Shown here one piece after another: positions 1 to 12,169 of a DNA stretch of 64,000 nt. This DNA is from Pelagophyceae sp. CCMP2097 (lineage: Eukaryota > Sar > Pelagophyceae). Each line of letters starts with the position of its first letter. The stretch's first letter is position 1. The stretch covers positions 418,705 through 482,704 of the forward strand of contig MU657180.1 of assembly GCA_026770575.1 (NCBI GenBank), written 5' to 3'. The translations under genes were made by a program, and so were the position numbers. The notes under the pieces are model-generated. The model did not search any database, was not told where the DNA came from, and saw nothing but the letters and a program-made list of their open reading frames with translations.

Positions 1-719
1 GCGCGTGCGTTTGCGGCGTCGGCCGCGGCGCAGCGTTTAACGCAAAGAGCGGCATTAGCGACGGCCGCAGCGAGTTGGTCGCGCTCAGCCTCGGCGGCGA
101 TTGCGGCGTCGGCTGCGTCGGCCGCAGCGTGGCCGTGGGCGGAGAGAGCGGCGCGTTTGTGGGCGGCGTCGGCCGCGGCGCAGCGTCTGGCGTTTGCGTC
201 GGCCGCAGCGAGGCGGCGGTTTCGCTTGGCATGCGCGGAAACCGCGGGGTCGACTGCGTCAGCCACAGCGTGGGCGTCGACGCAGAGAGCGGCGCGTGCG
301 TTTGCGGCGTCGGCCGCTGCGCAGCGTTTAACGCAGAGAGCGGCGTTTGCGTCGGCCGCAGCGAGGCGGTCGCGTTCAGCCTCGGCGGCGAGGGCGGCGT
401 CGGCTGCGCCAGCCGCGGCGTGGGCGTCGGTGGAGAGAGCCGCGCGGACCTCCTCCTCGTGAGCGATCGACATGTCGCCCCCGTGAAATTCTTCGTTGCG
501 TTCCAGGGCTTCGTTTGGGGCGCGGTTTTGGGCTGGGGTATGAAACGATCCGGCGCACGTGATGTCGTCCGTCGCTTGCCGATCAAGATTGTACGAGCCG
601 CGCGGCGCCGACGAGAAGAACTTTTGCACGTTCTCAACAATATCGCCGAAAGACTGACGCGGCCCGGGCGGCCGCGGTCGCTGCGCTACGACGGTCCTTG
701 ACGACTCCCGGCACAGCAT
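1..719 (-). CDS. Ala-rich coiled-coil repeat protein, C-terminus beyond window edge
   Basis: The reading frame on the minus strand is open from an ATG at 719 to the window edge, about 239 codons, and is cut off there. The first 80 residues are mixed (QSFGDIVENVQKFFSSAP and following). From about residue 83 (MSIAHEEEV) the protein becomes imperfect repeats of 47 to 50 residues, each with an RAALS or RAALC start, an AADAADAA block, an ERDRLAAADANA block and a KRCAAADAANA end. The heptad-friendly Ala/Arg/Asp/Glu content suggests a long alpha-helical coiled coil. An in-frame ATG at 770 precedes a segment that resembles the one after 719, so the start is uncertain. No family recognised. The opposite strand is also open, but its Gly/Val/Cys-rich product is a shadow of the repeat. 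Confidence 0.55.
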   Translation of the reverse strand, partial: MLCRESSRTVVAQRPRPPGPRQSFGDIVENVQKFFSSAPRGSYNLDRQATDDITCAGSFHTPAQNRAPNEALERNEEFHGGDMSIAHEEEVRAALSTDAHAAAGAADAALAAEAERDRLAAADANAALCVKRCAAADAANARAALCVDAHAVADAVDPAVSAHAKRNRRLAAADANARRCAAADAAHKRAALSAHGHAAADAADAAIAAEAERDQLAAAVANAALCVKRCAAADAANAR

Positions 720-782
720 CAGCGTCGGCGCGTTCACGGCGGTCCGCGACGACTTTCGACACAAAAGCATCCATCCGCGGCA

Positions 783-2020
783 GTGGCGGCGCCCTCGGGG
801 CCGTATCCTTGCGCGCTGGCATCTGCGGCGCTGCGCGGCGCCGTGCGGCAGCTGCGCTCCTCGCCGCTGGTGCGCGTCGGCCCGTCGACCGTGGCCAAAT
901 CGGGCGAAGGCGTCTTCCTCCTCCAAGACGTCTGCATGGGCACGCCTCTGACGTGGATCGACTACTCCGCGTGGCCGACGTTCCAAAAGTCGGTCGACGT
1001 CTACCAGGACGATGCGTTGGAATGGTTTGAGCAGATTGGCTGCTATGACGGCGCCGACGGCTCGGCGCGATCAGCCACGGGCGGCGTCGGCCACTTGATC
1101 AACGACGCGGCCTGCTTGGAGGCGTTTCCCGGCGGCAAATTCGAATACCAACAAGGCGAAGTGCGGCGGTACCTCGATGCGAGCGAGGCTGCGGACAATT
1201 GCCACTTTATCACCGACGAAGAGGACTGCTCCAACGACGTCGCCGACGCCGCGTCCGCGCCGGCCGCGTGGTCGTCCAAGGGGCGGCCGCGCGACGTAAT
1301 CCTCGCTGGACGCGACTTGCGAGCGGGCGACGAACTGTTGAGGTCGTACGGCGCAAATTGGTGAGGCCCTCTGTTACCTGCCCCTCTCGACGGTCCGTGG
1401 CCTTTCCACGCCACCCGACGACGCGCAGGTGGCTCGGCGCCGTGGAGACGCGGTGCCTTCTCGTCGCGCAGTACGCGCGGTGCGAGGTGCGTCTGCTGGG
1501 CCATTTAAGACATTCGCCGCAGCTGCTGCGGACATCGCGGTCGCTGTACGATTCCGCGTTGGACCGCCTCGCCGGCCTCGCCAACGAGCACGCCCGAATT
1601 AGCGAAACGGAACCGGACGGCTTTGCATTTGGGGTCCAGCATGGTTTTGCGGCGTTCCAAGGCCTCGGCGCGTACGAATGGATACTCAGCGAACCACGCC
1701 TCCGCCGCGACTACGCTCAAGGCTTAGGAGATCTCGACAAGACGCACCTGACGCACGACGAGCGAAAAGCCGCGTCTTTCGTCAGTGTTTCAGGGGGGCT
1801 TTTCGCAGCATCTTGCGCCTGCCTCGGGAGGGCTTTTCGCACCGCCCATCGCAGGCGGCAGGACATGCTCTACCTGCGGTCGCTGTCCCTGGAGGACTAC
1901 ATGGACCTCTTTTGTGCGCAAATTCCTTTTTACAGCGCGCAAGGCTTGGAGGCGCGCTCCGACCTCGTCGACGTCGACGAAACCGGCGAGCCGCGCTTCA
2001 CCAAAGAGCACCCCTGGTGA
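783..2020 (+). CDS. SET-domain-like protein
   Basis: Two exons, 783-1360 and 1429-2020, joined through a 68-bp intron (GTGAGG to CGCAG) that splits a Trp codon. The first exon ends with the typical SET C-terminal signature ELLRSYGANW. Further upstream GVGHLINDAACLEAF sits where the knotted N-H-S/C motif of SET methyltransferases lies, but reads N-D-A, so activity is doubtful. The second exon gives a helical tail (QYARCEVRLLGHLRHSPQLL, then a stretch with EWILSEPRLRRDYAQGLGDL) like the C-terminal lobe of SET/RuBisCO-methyltransferase-type proteins. Position 783 is a GTG, no ATG lies in frame nearby, and a first exon is probably missing. A further small intron may lie near 1783-1860. Role inferred as protein lysine methylation or a binding-only relative. 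Confidence 0.55.
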
Positions 2021-2239
2021 ACCACCCTCGAGGGCCGGCGGGCGGACGACTCGGCACGTGTAAATGTCATATTCCCGACGACCCGCCCTGGCTCGACGAT
2101 GCGCCTTGGCCCTCCCCCGACGGGGCGCACCCCCGCCGCTTGCTGGCCGTCACAGCGCACCGTCCATCGTCCGGAGCATTGCGTGGTATGGATGATTCGG
2201 ATTCAGGTCTAAAGTTCGCCGCGGCCCGGCGGGGCGATG

Positions 2240-3634
2240 CTATCGTCGTTTGCCGTCGGTGTGCGCTGGACCAAAAAGCCGCCTGACACTGGTCCAGGCC
2301 CCGAGCGTCTTCGTCGCCAGCGCGCTGGAGAACTGCGCGGCCGCGTGCGGCGCCGCGCGCGCGGCGCCGTACCGCAGCCCGGCGGCCGCGGACCGCACGC
2401 GCTGAGTGCCCCGGCCGACGCGCGCGGCGAGGTGCGGCGCCGCGAGTCGCGCCCCGTGCTCAAAGTCTGCCGCCGCGGTCCGGGCGCCGCTTTGCAAGTC
2501 TGCCGCCGCGGTCCTCGCGCCGCGCCTTGCGGCGCCGGCCATTCGGAGCGCGGACCGGCGCGCGGACCGCACGCGCGGCGCCTCTGCGCTTGTTTCGTTA
2601 GCGGCGTAGAGGTTGGCGACTCTTTCAATAGCGTCGAAAAACGTCACCGGCGACGTCGCCGCCAGCTGGTTGGCCACTTTGGCCACGGGCCCGTAGTCCA
2701 CCGCGCCACCGGGGTTGACCTGAGTCAGTAGAGTCAGCTCCGTCTTTCCCGAGTGGCCGGGCACGCTTGAAATGACGTTGGCGCCGAGGACGACTTCGCC
2801 TCTGCATAGCTGCGCCGTCTGCGGCCGCTTCGCCGTCTCCGCAGCGCGGTTCACGACGCAGCGCGTTGAATCATCGAGGTCCAAAAAGTGGCAAAGCGTG
2901 ACAAAGTCGCGCGCCTTGAAGACCATCGCCGTCGTTGCGGTGCGGCTCCAGGAAATCTTCGTAGACGGGTTCAAAACCTCCTCGTCGACGCACTCCTTGA
3001 TGAATTCCTACGAAGATTGATGAATTCCTACGGAGAGAGTGCATCCCTTTTCGCAAAGGTGCACGCCCCCTCTCTGCAGCCTGCCGCCTCGCGAGGCGCG
3101 CATCGCCCGACGCACGTTGTAGAGCGGTGCCTTCTGAGTGTCTGCGAGGAGCGCGTAGACGTCGTCGGGCTTGGCGTCGAGCTGGCCTTTGGCGAGGAGG
3201 CAGACGTGGCGGGATCCTTCAGTCTGCCTTCTCCAGACCTTGCAGCGGCCCTCTGTCACCACGGGCTCCCAGCCGTCAGCGTCGATCAAAGCCAGCACCT
3301 CGCGCACGTTGGCCGCGTTCCTACGTGGCGCGTCGCGCACCGAGGCACGCCGGTCAGACTCTGCAGCCTCGCGACGAGCGACGATGCCGCTCGAAGCCAA
3401 CCCGTTAAGGGACGCCGCGGCGCACTGCGCCTCGAGGTCCTCCACAACGACGTCCACCGCCTCGGCGTCTTGCGCCGCCGGGGGCGCGCGTTCGCTCGTG
3501 GCGGCGGAGGCCGTGCGGTGCCGGGATCGAGGCGCGACGGTCGAGAATGCCGCCGACCACCGCCGCGCCCGCGGCCGGCGCAACTCCGCCCGCGACACCG
3601 CGCACAGCGCCAGGCCCAGCGCGGCGAAGAGCAT
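2240..3634 (-). CDS. START-domain lipid-transfer protein
   Basis: Two exons, 3634-3116 and 2995-2240, give 424 residues; the 120-bp intron (GTGCGT to AG, on the minus strand) joins in phase 0. The START domain covers roughly residues 115-300. It begins DADGWEPVVTEGRCKVWRRQ, crosses the intron at APLYN/ECVDEEVLNPSTKIS, and contains the conserved RDFVTLCHF strand, the GEVVLGANVISSVP strand and DYGPVAKVANQL before the C-terminal helix. START domains bind single lipids or sterols in a helix-grip pocket. The N-terminus MLFAALGLALCAVSRA looks like a signal peptide, so secretory or organelle delivery is possible. The last 110 residues are Ala/Arg-rich repeats (GARTAAADLQ, GARLAAPHL) of unknown role. 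The polypyrimidine-poor intron end carries a direct repeat, described among the findings. Confidence 0.8.
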
Positions 3635-3825
3635 GGCGGTGCAAGCGCGGGCAACTCAAGGAAGCTCCGACCGATCGAGAACTCGCCAAACCCGAAAGAT
3701 CTTTTTCGGAGCCAATTGTTCGGAGCACGCGGAAACTCGGGTCAAACAATGGCGCTTCGGTTACGATCAAGCGTTTCGGAAAGAAGAGAAAGGTGCGGCG
3801 CGCTCGGTGAGAGCGTCTGAAAAGA

Positions 3826-6800
3826 TCACGGTCGTATGCTCGAAAAGTCCATATCTGGCTCAGCGCGGCGGCGGCGCGGCGTCGTCCGACTCCTACAGCG
3901 CGCGTCGCCGGGGCCCGCAGGCGCCGAGGGGCTCACCTCGTCGTCTTCGTCGGAGTAGTCGTCGGAGTCGTCGGAGTCGTAAGAATCGGAGTCCGAGTCG
4001 GCCGCGCGGCCGCCGCGCGGGACGACGACGGCGTCGGGCTTGGCGGTTTCGCTGCCAAAGAGGTAGCTGAGGAAGCCCTCCGGCTCCTGCTCCGGCGGCT
4101 CCGGCGCCGCCGCCTCGTCGCCGCTATCGTCGCTGTCCTCGTCGCCCTCGTCCTCGTCGTCCTCGTCGTCTTCGTCTTCGCCAAAGGCCGGTTCGTCCTC
4201 GCCGGCCTGGTCCTCGCCGCCGCCCCAGAGATCGTCGCCGACGAAGGAGTCGTCTAGAGCCTCGTCATCTTCGTCGGAGTCGTCCTTGTCGTCCTTGTGG
4301 TCCTGGCCCTCCTCGGCCTCCTCCATGCGCTGCTTCTGCCGGTCTTTTTTCAGTTGCCGGATAGGGTAGTAGTGCGCGAGAACGGAGGCCAGGAAGAGGC
4401 GCGGCGTCATGGCCGCGACATCTAACTGCCGGAAGAAGCGCGGCTTTTCGAGCACCTCTTCCTCTGCCAAGCGCTTGGGCTGCTCTTTATTGGCCCGAGC
4501 TGACTGGATCACCTCTCTAAACTTGGCCGCGCGCGAGACGACGACGAAGCCGTCGGCATCGGCAGTGAAAAGAAAGTCGTTGGAAATTGCACACGCAGTC
4601 ACCGGCGCCTTGTGGATCACGCGCGCGTGGCCGTACTCCTGCATCGGCTTTTCCACCCTGCTCCGCAGTTGTGCCGCGCCTCCGAGGGGCGCGATGGCGT
4701 CGGCGCCGACGACGGGGCCGCCGGCGGCGGCCAGGACGGCGTCCCTTGGCTTCTTCCAGGAAACCACGGCCATATCCAGCGCCACAGAAAAGAAAACGCC
4801 TCCGCCGGCACAAAACCCCGTCACCGCGTCGGCGTGCGCTGCTAAAGAATATAACGGGTCCAAGCGCACCACGTGCTGCAAAGACTGGACGAGCTTGGCG
4901 CCGGCTTCGGTTGAAGTGGCGCGCTGGAACGCGGCAGCGTCGCTCCCAAACCCCATCTGCTCCAGCGCCTTGGCAGTCGCTTCCAAAGTGGCCAGGTCCT
5001 CCATGCCCGCGACGGCGCGGTAGACCGCAATAGAGCCCGTCGCCGACCCGCAGTAGACGTTTCTGTACTCGAAGGCGACTGCCGTGACGGGCACTTTGGG
5101 AAACGCCTCCACGCCCAAAGTCGGCCGCCACACCGCGCCCTGGAGCCACTGCTGCTTGAGCGAGTACGGTAAGACGTGCAGCATGCCGTCCTCCATGCCC
5201 ACGAGAGCGGCTAAGCCGTAGAGGTCGTCTCTCTTTGTGGAAGAGGGCCTCGCCGTGTTCATGCAGCAAAGCGAAAGAGCCCTTGAAAACGTCGTGAGTG
5301 ACGCCGACTGCTGCGCGTCCGAGGCGCGCAGGCGCCAGATCTTGACGCAGCCGTCGTCGGCCACACTGAAGAGGTGGCGGTGGGCGATCCTTAAAGCGTT
5401 GACCGCCAACGAGTGGCCCGCCATGATCGACTCGCAGAAGAAATTTGTGCCGCCTTTGCCGTCGTGCTGCTTCTTGGCCACGAGCCAGCCTCGGATCTTC
5501 TCGCCCGCGCTGGAGAAGAACCGCTTGCCGTCTGGAGACATGCATACGACAAGAGCCGTGCCCAAATCCTCTGTGAAACATTGCGTTTTGAAATAAGGTG
5601 TATACATCCACGGGTCCGCCTTGGAAGCCGCATCCTTGGCCTTGCCCTCGCGGTCGGCGTACGGGTCCGCCCGCCGCTCCTTGCGCCGCTTCCAAACTGA
5701 GACTGTCGAACCGCCGTGCGCCACCACCACCAAATCCCCAGACGCAGACGTCGAGATCGACGACACGGCGCGCTTCGCCGGGCCGCCAGGCACCGCACGC
5801 GGGCAGACGGGCAGCGTGCCGCAGTGCTCCATGGACTTTTCTTGCCAGGCCTTTCGAACGTGTTTTGCTCGAACGCCCTCGACGCGCGTCAAAAGATTCG
5901 TCAGGAAAAATATGTGCCTCTGCAGCTTGGGCCGCCGCTCCTGCATGGCCATCAACAGGCCGCGCTCGGCCATGCGGTTCAAAACTTCTAATTGCATCTG
6001 CGACGAGAGCCGCTCTTCCGCCACGCCCGCCCTGAGCAACTCGCACTCGTGGAACGCTTCTTCATCAAACACCCCAAGCTCGATCTGCCGCGCCCAGCGG
6101 TACACCTCTAAAGTTAAAGCCTGCCGCAGCCTGTAGCGGTAGACTTGCGGCCTCGAGCGCTGCATCAGGGACGCGTCGTCGACGGCCGCGGGCACTCGAT
6201 TGCCCGCCGCGTCCACGGCGCGGTTGCCCGGCTCGCAGAAGCGGTTCACCGCGAGACGCAACACGTCGAGCTTGGCCTGGGCAAAGTCGCGGCGCGCGGC
6301 GAGGTCACCGTCGTCTGGTAAAGTTTGCAGCTCCGGGAACATGACCACCTTGTGAACGGCCTTGATCACGTGGCCAAACTCCAGGTAGCGCGGCAGCAGC
6401 GACGCCGTCGCCACCGCCTCTTCGTCTTTCTCGCCTGACGCCGCGCCGCCGCGCGAGTAAAAGGGCTTTCGGACTTGGGCCCATCTCGCGGCCTCGTCGA
6501 CCATGCCCGTGGCCACCTCTTTCTCCATCATCGGCGGCATGGCCATTAAAACGCGCCGCGCGTGCCGGTCCGCCAGCTGCTGCGGCGCGTCGCGCGCCAG
6601 GCCCAGCGGCGGCGCCAGCAGCCTGAGCAGCCTGGAGAGGTACTTGGTGCGGACTCGACCCACCCCGAACTCGTCAAAGTGCTGCCACGCCTGCAAAAAC
6701 TCGTCGACCTGCTGCATCGCGATCCACGGCTGCAGCGGCGAAGACGCCTCGTACTGGTAGATGAAGATGAGAGTGCAGACGTTTAAGAACAAGAAGCGGA

Positions 6801-9800
6801 CGAGCAGGATGTAGGCCACCCTACAAAGGCCAAGCCTCGCAGCGACAACCTCGAGCAAGCTCTCTCCAGACCCCCGGGACTCACCAGAAGATGTTGAGGA
6901 CGGGGCGGAGCAGGGGGTCGAGTCCCGGGGCCATCTTGTCGCGCACGGCCGTCCAGTTGTTTGCAGTCGCGGCAATAAACAAAACGTTCATCGACTTCGA
7001 CACCGTCGTGAATCGGATTCGGGCGACGTTCCAGTACGTCCCAAAGGGCTCGCGCATGCCGAAGCCGTCGTGCTTTGGCAGGTCCGCGTTGCCGAACAGA
7101 ACCATGCCGATCACCGCAAAGGCAAACGTCACCATCGTCATCAGCAGCACCATGGGCACCGTCGTGCCCAAGGCGCTGTAAAGAGCGCGGACGACCATTT
7201 GCATCTCGACGAAGTGCGGCACGACGAGCAAGACTTGCGTCGTTCGGAGGCCGTAAAGGGCCTTTTGCAGCGTCCCGCCGCCCGATGACCCCGTCGGGTC
7301 CAAATCCTCCAGCGAGTCCCACGAGTCCGACGCTTCCAGCGCCACGTATAAAGCCACCGGTAAAAGGAGCAGGATCTTGAGCTGCTCGGCTCTGCGGCAG
7401 AGCGACCGGAGGCCGCCAAACACAAAGAGCTTGACGACAAACTCCCCCAGGAGCGCGGCGGCGAAGATGGTGTCTGCGTTGCGGCAGCCCTCCAAGAACT
7501 TTTTGTTCGACGGGTCGTTTGCGACGTCTGTTTCAAAGGCGTGTTTCGGCGAAATCCGCACCTGCGACCCGCAGTAGATCCACCAAAGAGAGACATCGAC
7601 CATGAGAGCGAGGCTGTATACGACCTTGTAGTTTGGGTGCCGGAAGACACGGAACAGGACTCTGGTCAGGATGAGGTTGGATCGAGGCTCCTGAGGCTCC
7701 TGGATCGCTTTGACAGAGTCGAGCTTCGCTTCATACACAGTCCACTGCGCCTGCTTCAGCGAAGCAAGACGCGCGTGCATACTCGTGAGCATGTTGTACG
7801 TAAACGTGCCGTAAATGACGCCCACGAACAAGACGGTGATGAGGAAAGAAGAGCATCCCGCAACGAGGAAGAAGATCGTGGGCAAGATCGTAGAAGCCTC
7901 GGCCTCGTGGTTGTGGTACGGCCCCGTCGTCTTGGCGTTGGTCGTCTGTAAAGCGAGCTTGTACCAGTCGTCGAAGGTAAAGACCACGAACGCTGATTTC
8001 AAAGCCTCGTAAAAGTTATCGAAATTGTAGTCCGACTTTACAATGTTAAAAGACCCGTGCCCCTCGACGACGTTGGCGGCGCGGTTGTACAACGGGTAGT
8101 CCAAGTCGAAGTTGACTTGGCAGCCCTGCGAGTTGTTCAACTGGCGGCTCGGCGGGAACGTGACGTTGCGCTTCCGAAAGGCAAAATTTGGCCAATCATC
8201 ATATTTATGCGTCCCCTTGAAATTGTCCTGGTCCGGCCCGTACGCCTTTAACAGCATGCCCTCTGGGTAGCGCGCCGCGCTGCAGTAGAACAAAGCGCCC
8301 TGGAAGAGCTGCAGGCCGACGATGGCCACCGTGGCCCACGTGAACACTGCGATCAAACCAACGGCGGCCAAGCCCTGCGACGAGTTCTCCAGCGCGATGA
8401 GGATGGACATGACCGCCGGCGAACTCCGCGCGAACTTTTTCAGGGGCCGAATGATGCGAATCATGCGGATGACGGAGAAGGCGGTTAAGAGAGGCACCCC
8501 CAACGCGATGATGGAGATGGCCGTCACGGCCGTGTCCACCACATTGAGAGGGTCGGCGAGGAAGTTGAAGAGGCCGTCTGCGATCGAACAAAGGACGAAT
8601 TCGGAGATGAAGATGGACATGCACAGGTACTGCACCCCCTGCAGCCGCGGGTGCCTCCGCGCCACCGCCTCTAAAGTCGTCGACCTCGAGGCGCGGTTGC
8701 GGTACTGGTAGTACTGCGCCAGGACGACGACGGACGTCATGATCGTCAGGAAGATGACGTTTGCGAACGTGGCCGAGTGCGCCACCGCGGCGCAGAACCG
8801 CCGCGGCGCCGACTCTGGCGGAAAGAGGCCGTACGAGTCCGGGCCGGCCATGAACTTCTGCCAGCTCGTCAGCGGTGCCGGCGGCGGCGGCGGGAGCGTG
8901 ATCTGGCCCATCTTGCCGCCGCCGCCCTTCTCCTGCTCGATGAACTGCGACCGCGAGGCCAGGTACCAGCGGAGGAAGTGGAAGCGGAGCACGTACCTTT
9001 GCAGAGCGTGCTCGAACTTGAAGACGCTGACCATCGTCGTCTGCGCCGCCTTTTTCAAGACGAGGATGCTGTCGCGCTCCACCTGGTCAAAGACGACTGC
9101 GATGAGCATCGAGAGGATGGCGTAGCGGCCGACGACGAAGAGGACCAAGAAGAAGATGGCCGCGCCGACGCCGCTGGAGTCCATGGTGGTGTACATGATC
9201 TCGCTCCAGTTATCGGCGGTCAGAATGATAAAGTTGGTCAACATGGCCATACTGAACGAGTCAAAGTTCAGCCGCCCCTTTGTGGTCCAGCTCTGGGAAT
9301 AGTCGTTCAGCGCGTAGACCTCGCCGCCGAAGAACTGCATCGCGACGATTGAAGCCATGTAAAGGCAGAGAAGAAGCAGGCCCAAGACGTTGGCGACCCA
9401 GATGGCGGCCATGGCCAGGATGCCCATCAGTCGAGAAAAGTTGAGCTGCGACGCCGTCATCGTCGACGCCCGCGAGACTTTGGCGATGGTGGCAATCCGC
9501 AAGACGCGCGCGATTCGGAACATGCGAATGACTCGCAGCACGCCGAAGATGTTGCGGCCGCCCAAAAGCGAAGAGCCCTCGACAAACCCGGCGACGACGT
9601 CCACCGCGCCGAGGACGCCCAGCACAAAGTCGAAGACGTTGTACGCGTCTACAAAATAGCCCGGCCCACCCAGAGCCAAGAGCTTGATGGCAATCTCGGA
9701 AAGAAAAACCATGACAAAAAAGGTATTCAAAACCAAGATGGCTTCCACGTGCTTCTTGCCCTCGCGGCTCTCGACTCTGAGCGTCTGCGTGGCCATCAAA

Positions 9801-12169
9801 ATAATGTTGGCGACGATGCACAAGTAGATGAAGATGTTGAAAATCCCCGTCTCGGGCCGCACGATGGCCCGCAGCGTCGCGGCGCCCGGGTAGCCCGGCA
9901 CGCCGGGCATGCCCTCCAGAGCGTCGACGGCGGGCCCGCGCTGCTGCCGCAGGGCGACGTCGGCGGGGACGCGGAGCTCGACGCACCGCTTCATGGCGAT
10001 CATCTCCTCCTCCTCGGCGGCTAAGATGTCGATCATGTGCTCCTCGAACGCCGTCATGGCCAGCATCTCCTCGCCCATGAACTGCGCCTTTGCCTCGTAG
10101 GAGATGCGGTTCTCTTCCTCGCGGATGGCCGATCGAAGATTGAACGACATGACCGCCGGGAAGAGGTTGAGGAGGCAAATGTTGACCAAGCCCACGATGC
10201 CGTAGAAAAACGGCCAGGTGTACTTGCCCGTGGCCATCTGGATGGACCACATAACATCATTCCAATTTTCCATGTTCATCACGTCGAAAACCGAGAGCAA
10301 CGCCCACAAACTTCGGTCGAACCGTAAGTACCACCTCAAATTCTCACGCCGCGGATACGACCGGCCCTGGATCCCGTCTCGGAAGGTGCCCGTCTTCTTG
10401 GGCTTGCAGTCCTTGAGCTTTGTCCCCGATCGCCGTAAATAATTCGTCCGCTTCTTATTTCGGCCAAAACACCGGGCCGCCTGGTAACGCAGCTTCGTGG
10501 CGTTGTGCTTCGGGTCCTTCAAATCCAACTTGTCCGTCCTCCGACGTAAAACGAGGCCCGAAAACGCTTTTTTCCCCAAGGGCGTGCGGTAATCGAGACG
10601 GCCGCCAAAGTCCTTGTCGTGCGCTCCATTCACCCCGTCCACCTTCTTCATGTCCACGCAGTACTCTTGGATGTACTTGACGCCCGCCGGGTTGATGTTG
10701 CGCTCGTAGCCGTCTTGGGGGTACGGCACCCGGGGGAGGACCTCGCCGGACGCCACGTTCCAGAAAAGGTGTTGAATGTGCGAATAATTGCCGTAGCGCC
10801 GGTAAAACGCCGGCATCGACTTGCCGCAGCCGTCGGCGGGGTTGTCGCTGTAGCACTTTTCGCACCTCCGGCACGTCTTGCACTCGCCGCAGAACGAGGA
10901 AAGATAAGGAAACTCTTGAATAGAGGGCGCGTCGTCGCGCCGCGCGTCGCCGTATTTCGCGAAAGAGTCCCAGAACTGCGTCGCGCCCCAGCCGCCCCAG
11001 GCGGTGCCCGCGCCGTTGTCCGCCGCAGGCGCTTCGTGAGCCGCGTACTGCGCGCGAGACGTCCAGTAAGGAGCCTCCAAGGAAGAGTTGTAGCCCGGAA
11101 AGCTGGTAAAGACGCCCGTAAACGGGTCGTAGTACGGGTCCGGGACGCAGCGGTAGTCCAAGGCGTCGCCAAAGTAGAGATAAGCATAAGTTGCGAAAAT
11201 GAAAATCGCCATCGCCGTCAGCGCCATGATCGCCAGCAGCAGGTTAAACGACCCAAACAAAGAACCCACCAACAAACGCATCTCCGGGAACTTGCGCAGC
11301 GACTTGAGCGGCCGTAAAACCCGCATCATGCGCAGCGCCGAGAGGTCTGCGATCTGCGGGGGGTCGCCGTTGAATCTGCTCGACACTTTCCAAACGCTTT
11401 CCAGGACCCACGCACCTCCAAAGCCTGGATGTTGCCCGGGAGCGCGGTGAGGACCTGGAGGTTGCCCTGGAAGACGACGAGAAAGTCGAGCCAGTTCCAC
11501 GCATCGGAAAAGTACGCGAAACCGTAGGCCCAAAACTTGACGAAAAACTCCTGCGAGGTGATAAGCATCGGCGCCTTCCGCGCGAGAAGCGTCTCGAAGG
11601 GCACCGACCCCTGAGCTCGAGCCCGACGTCGGCTGGCGACGGCGACAACCTGCCCACGCACCAGGTCGAAGATGCCGATCAGGACGTAGTCGGCGATGAA
11701 GAAGAAGCTCTGCGGGTTGTCGCGCGTCGCGTTGAGCTGCTTGGGCCTACACGGAGCGGGCGTTTGCGCGCGCGCCGAGGCGCCGACGGGAAAAGGCGAG
11801 CGCGGGGACGCCGCAGAGGCCTACGCATCCGACGGTCACGTGCGCACGGATGTCCCATCACCCCGACTGGAAGAGCGCAGCGGCAGCTCCGCGGCCGGGC
11901 TCGGCGGGAGGCTGCGAGTCGCGCGAGGGACGCCATCCGGCTCTCCGCCAGAGCCTCCTCGTCGGCCCGGAGACGACGGACTCTCCCTCGGGTGCGGCGG
12001 GCGCGCGCGCTTGCGCGGCGTCGCCTCGTCGCTTTTGGACGCGGCTGCGCGCGTGCGGGAAGGCCATGGTCACGCAGTTGAAAAGGATGACGAGGAGGAT
12101 GAACTGGTCCAGCTCCGGCGAGTCCGCCAGCAGGCGCATGCGCGAGACGCGCCGCCGCCGGACGCCCAT
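3826..12169 (-). CDS. Four-domain voltage-gated cation channel fused to WD40 repeats
   Basis: Five exons (12169-11862, 11746-11662, 11550-11416, 11353-6885, 6820-3826) total 7992 bases and 2663 residues in agreed phase. Domain I: S1 FILLVILFNCVTMAF, S2 FFFIADYVLIGIFDL continuing EFFVKFWAYG, S3 NWLDFLVVF, S4 ALRMMRVLRPLKSL. Domains II to IV follow, with S4 helices such as VLRVIRMFRIARVLRIA and FSVIRMIRIIRPLKKFA. Pore-loop residues aligned with the Cav E-E-E-E ring are E (NMENW, near residue 537), D (TADNW, near 890), D (TFDDW, near 1305) and N (TANNW, near 1641). The last intron lies just before the final S6 helix (VAYILLVRFLFLNVC). That is followed by an EF-hand-like stretch (DEFLQAWQHFDEFGVGR, then LAPPLGL) as in Cav and Nav tails, then WD40 repeats at about 2000-2500 and a very acidic Asp/Glu tail. 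The first two introns (donor GTGATG, S1-S2 loop) are the least certain. Confidence 0.85.

Noticed and set aside
75..701. Long plus-strand open frame rich in Gly, Val and Cys
   Set aside because: It mirrors the minus-strand coiled-coil repeat; the minus frame has realistic helical residues and extends upstream with normal protein sequence.
11747..11861. S1-S2 loop of the channel treated as fully intronic
   Set aside because: A donor right after S1 would need a non-GT site; the phase-matched GTGATG donor at 11861 makes the whole gene divisible by three, so I kept the loop as coding while noting doubt.
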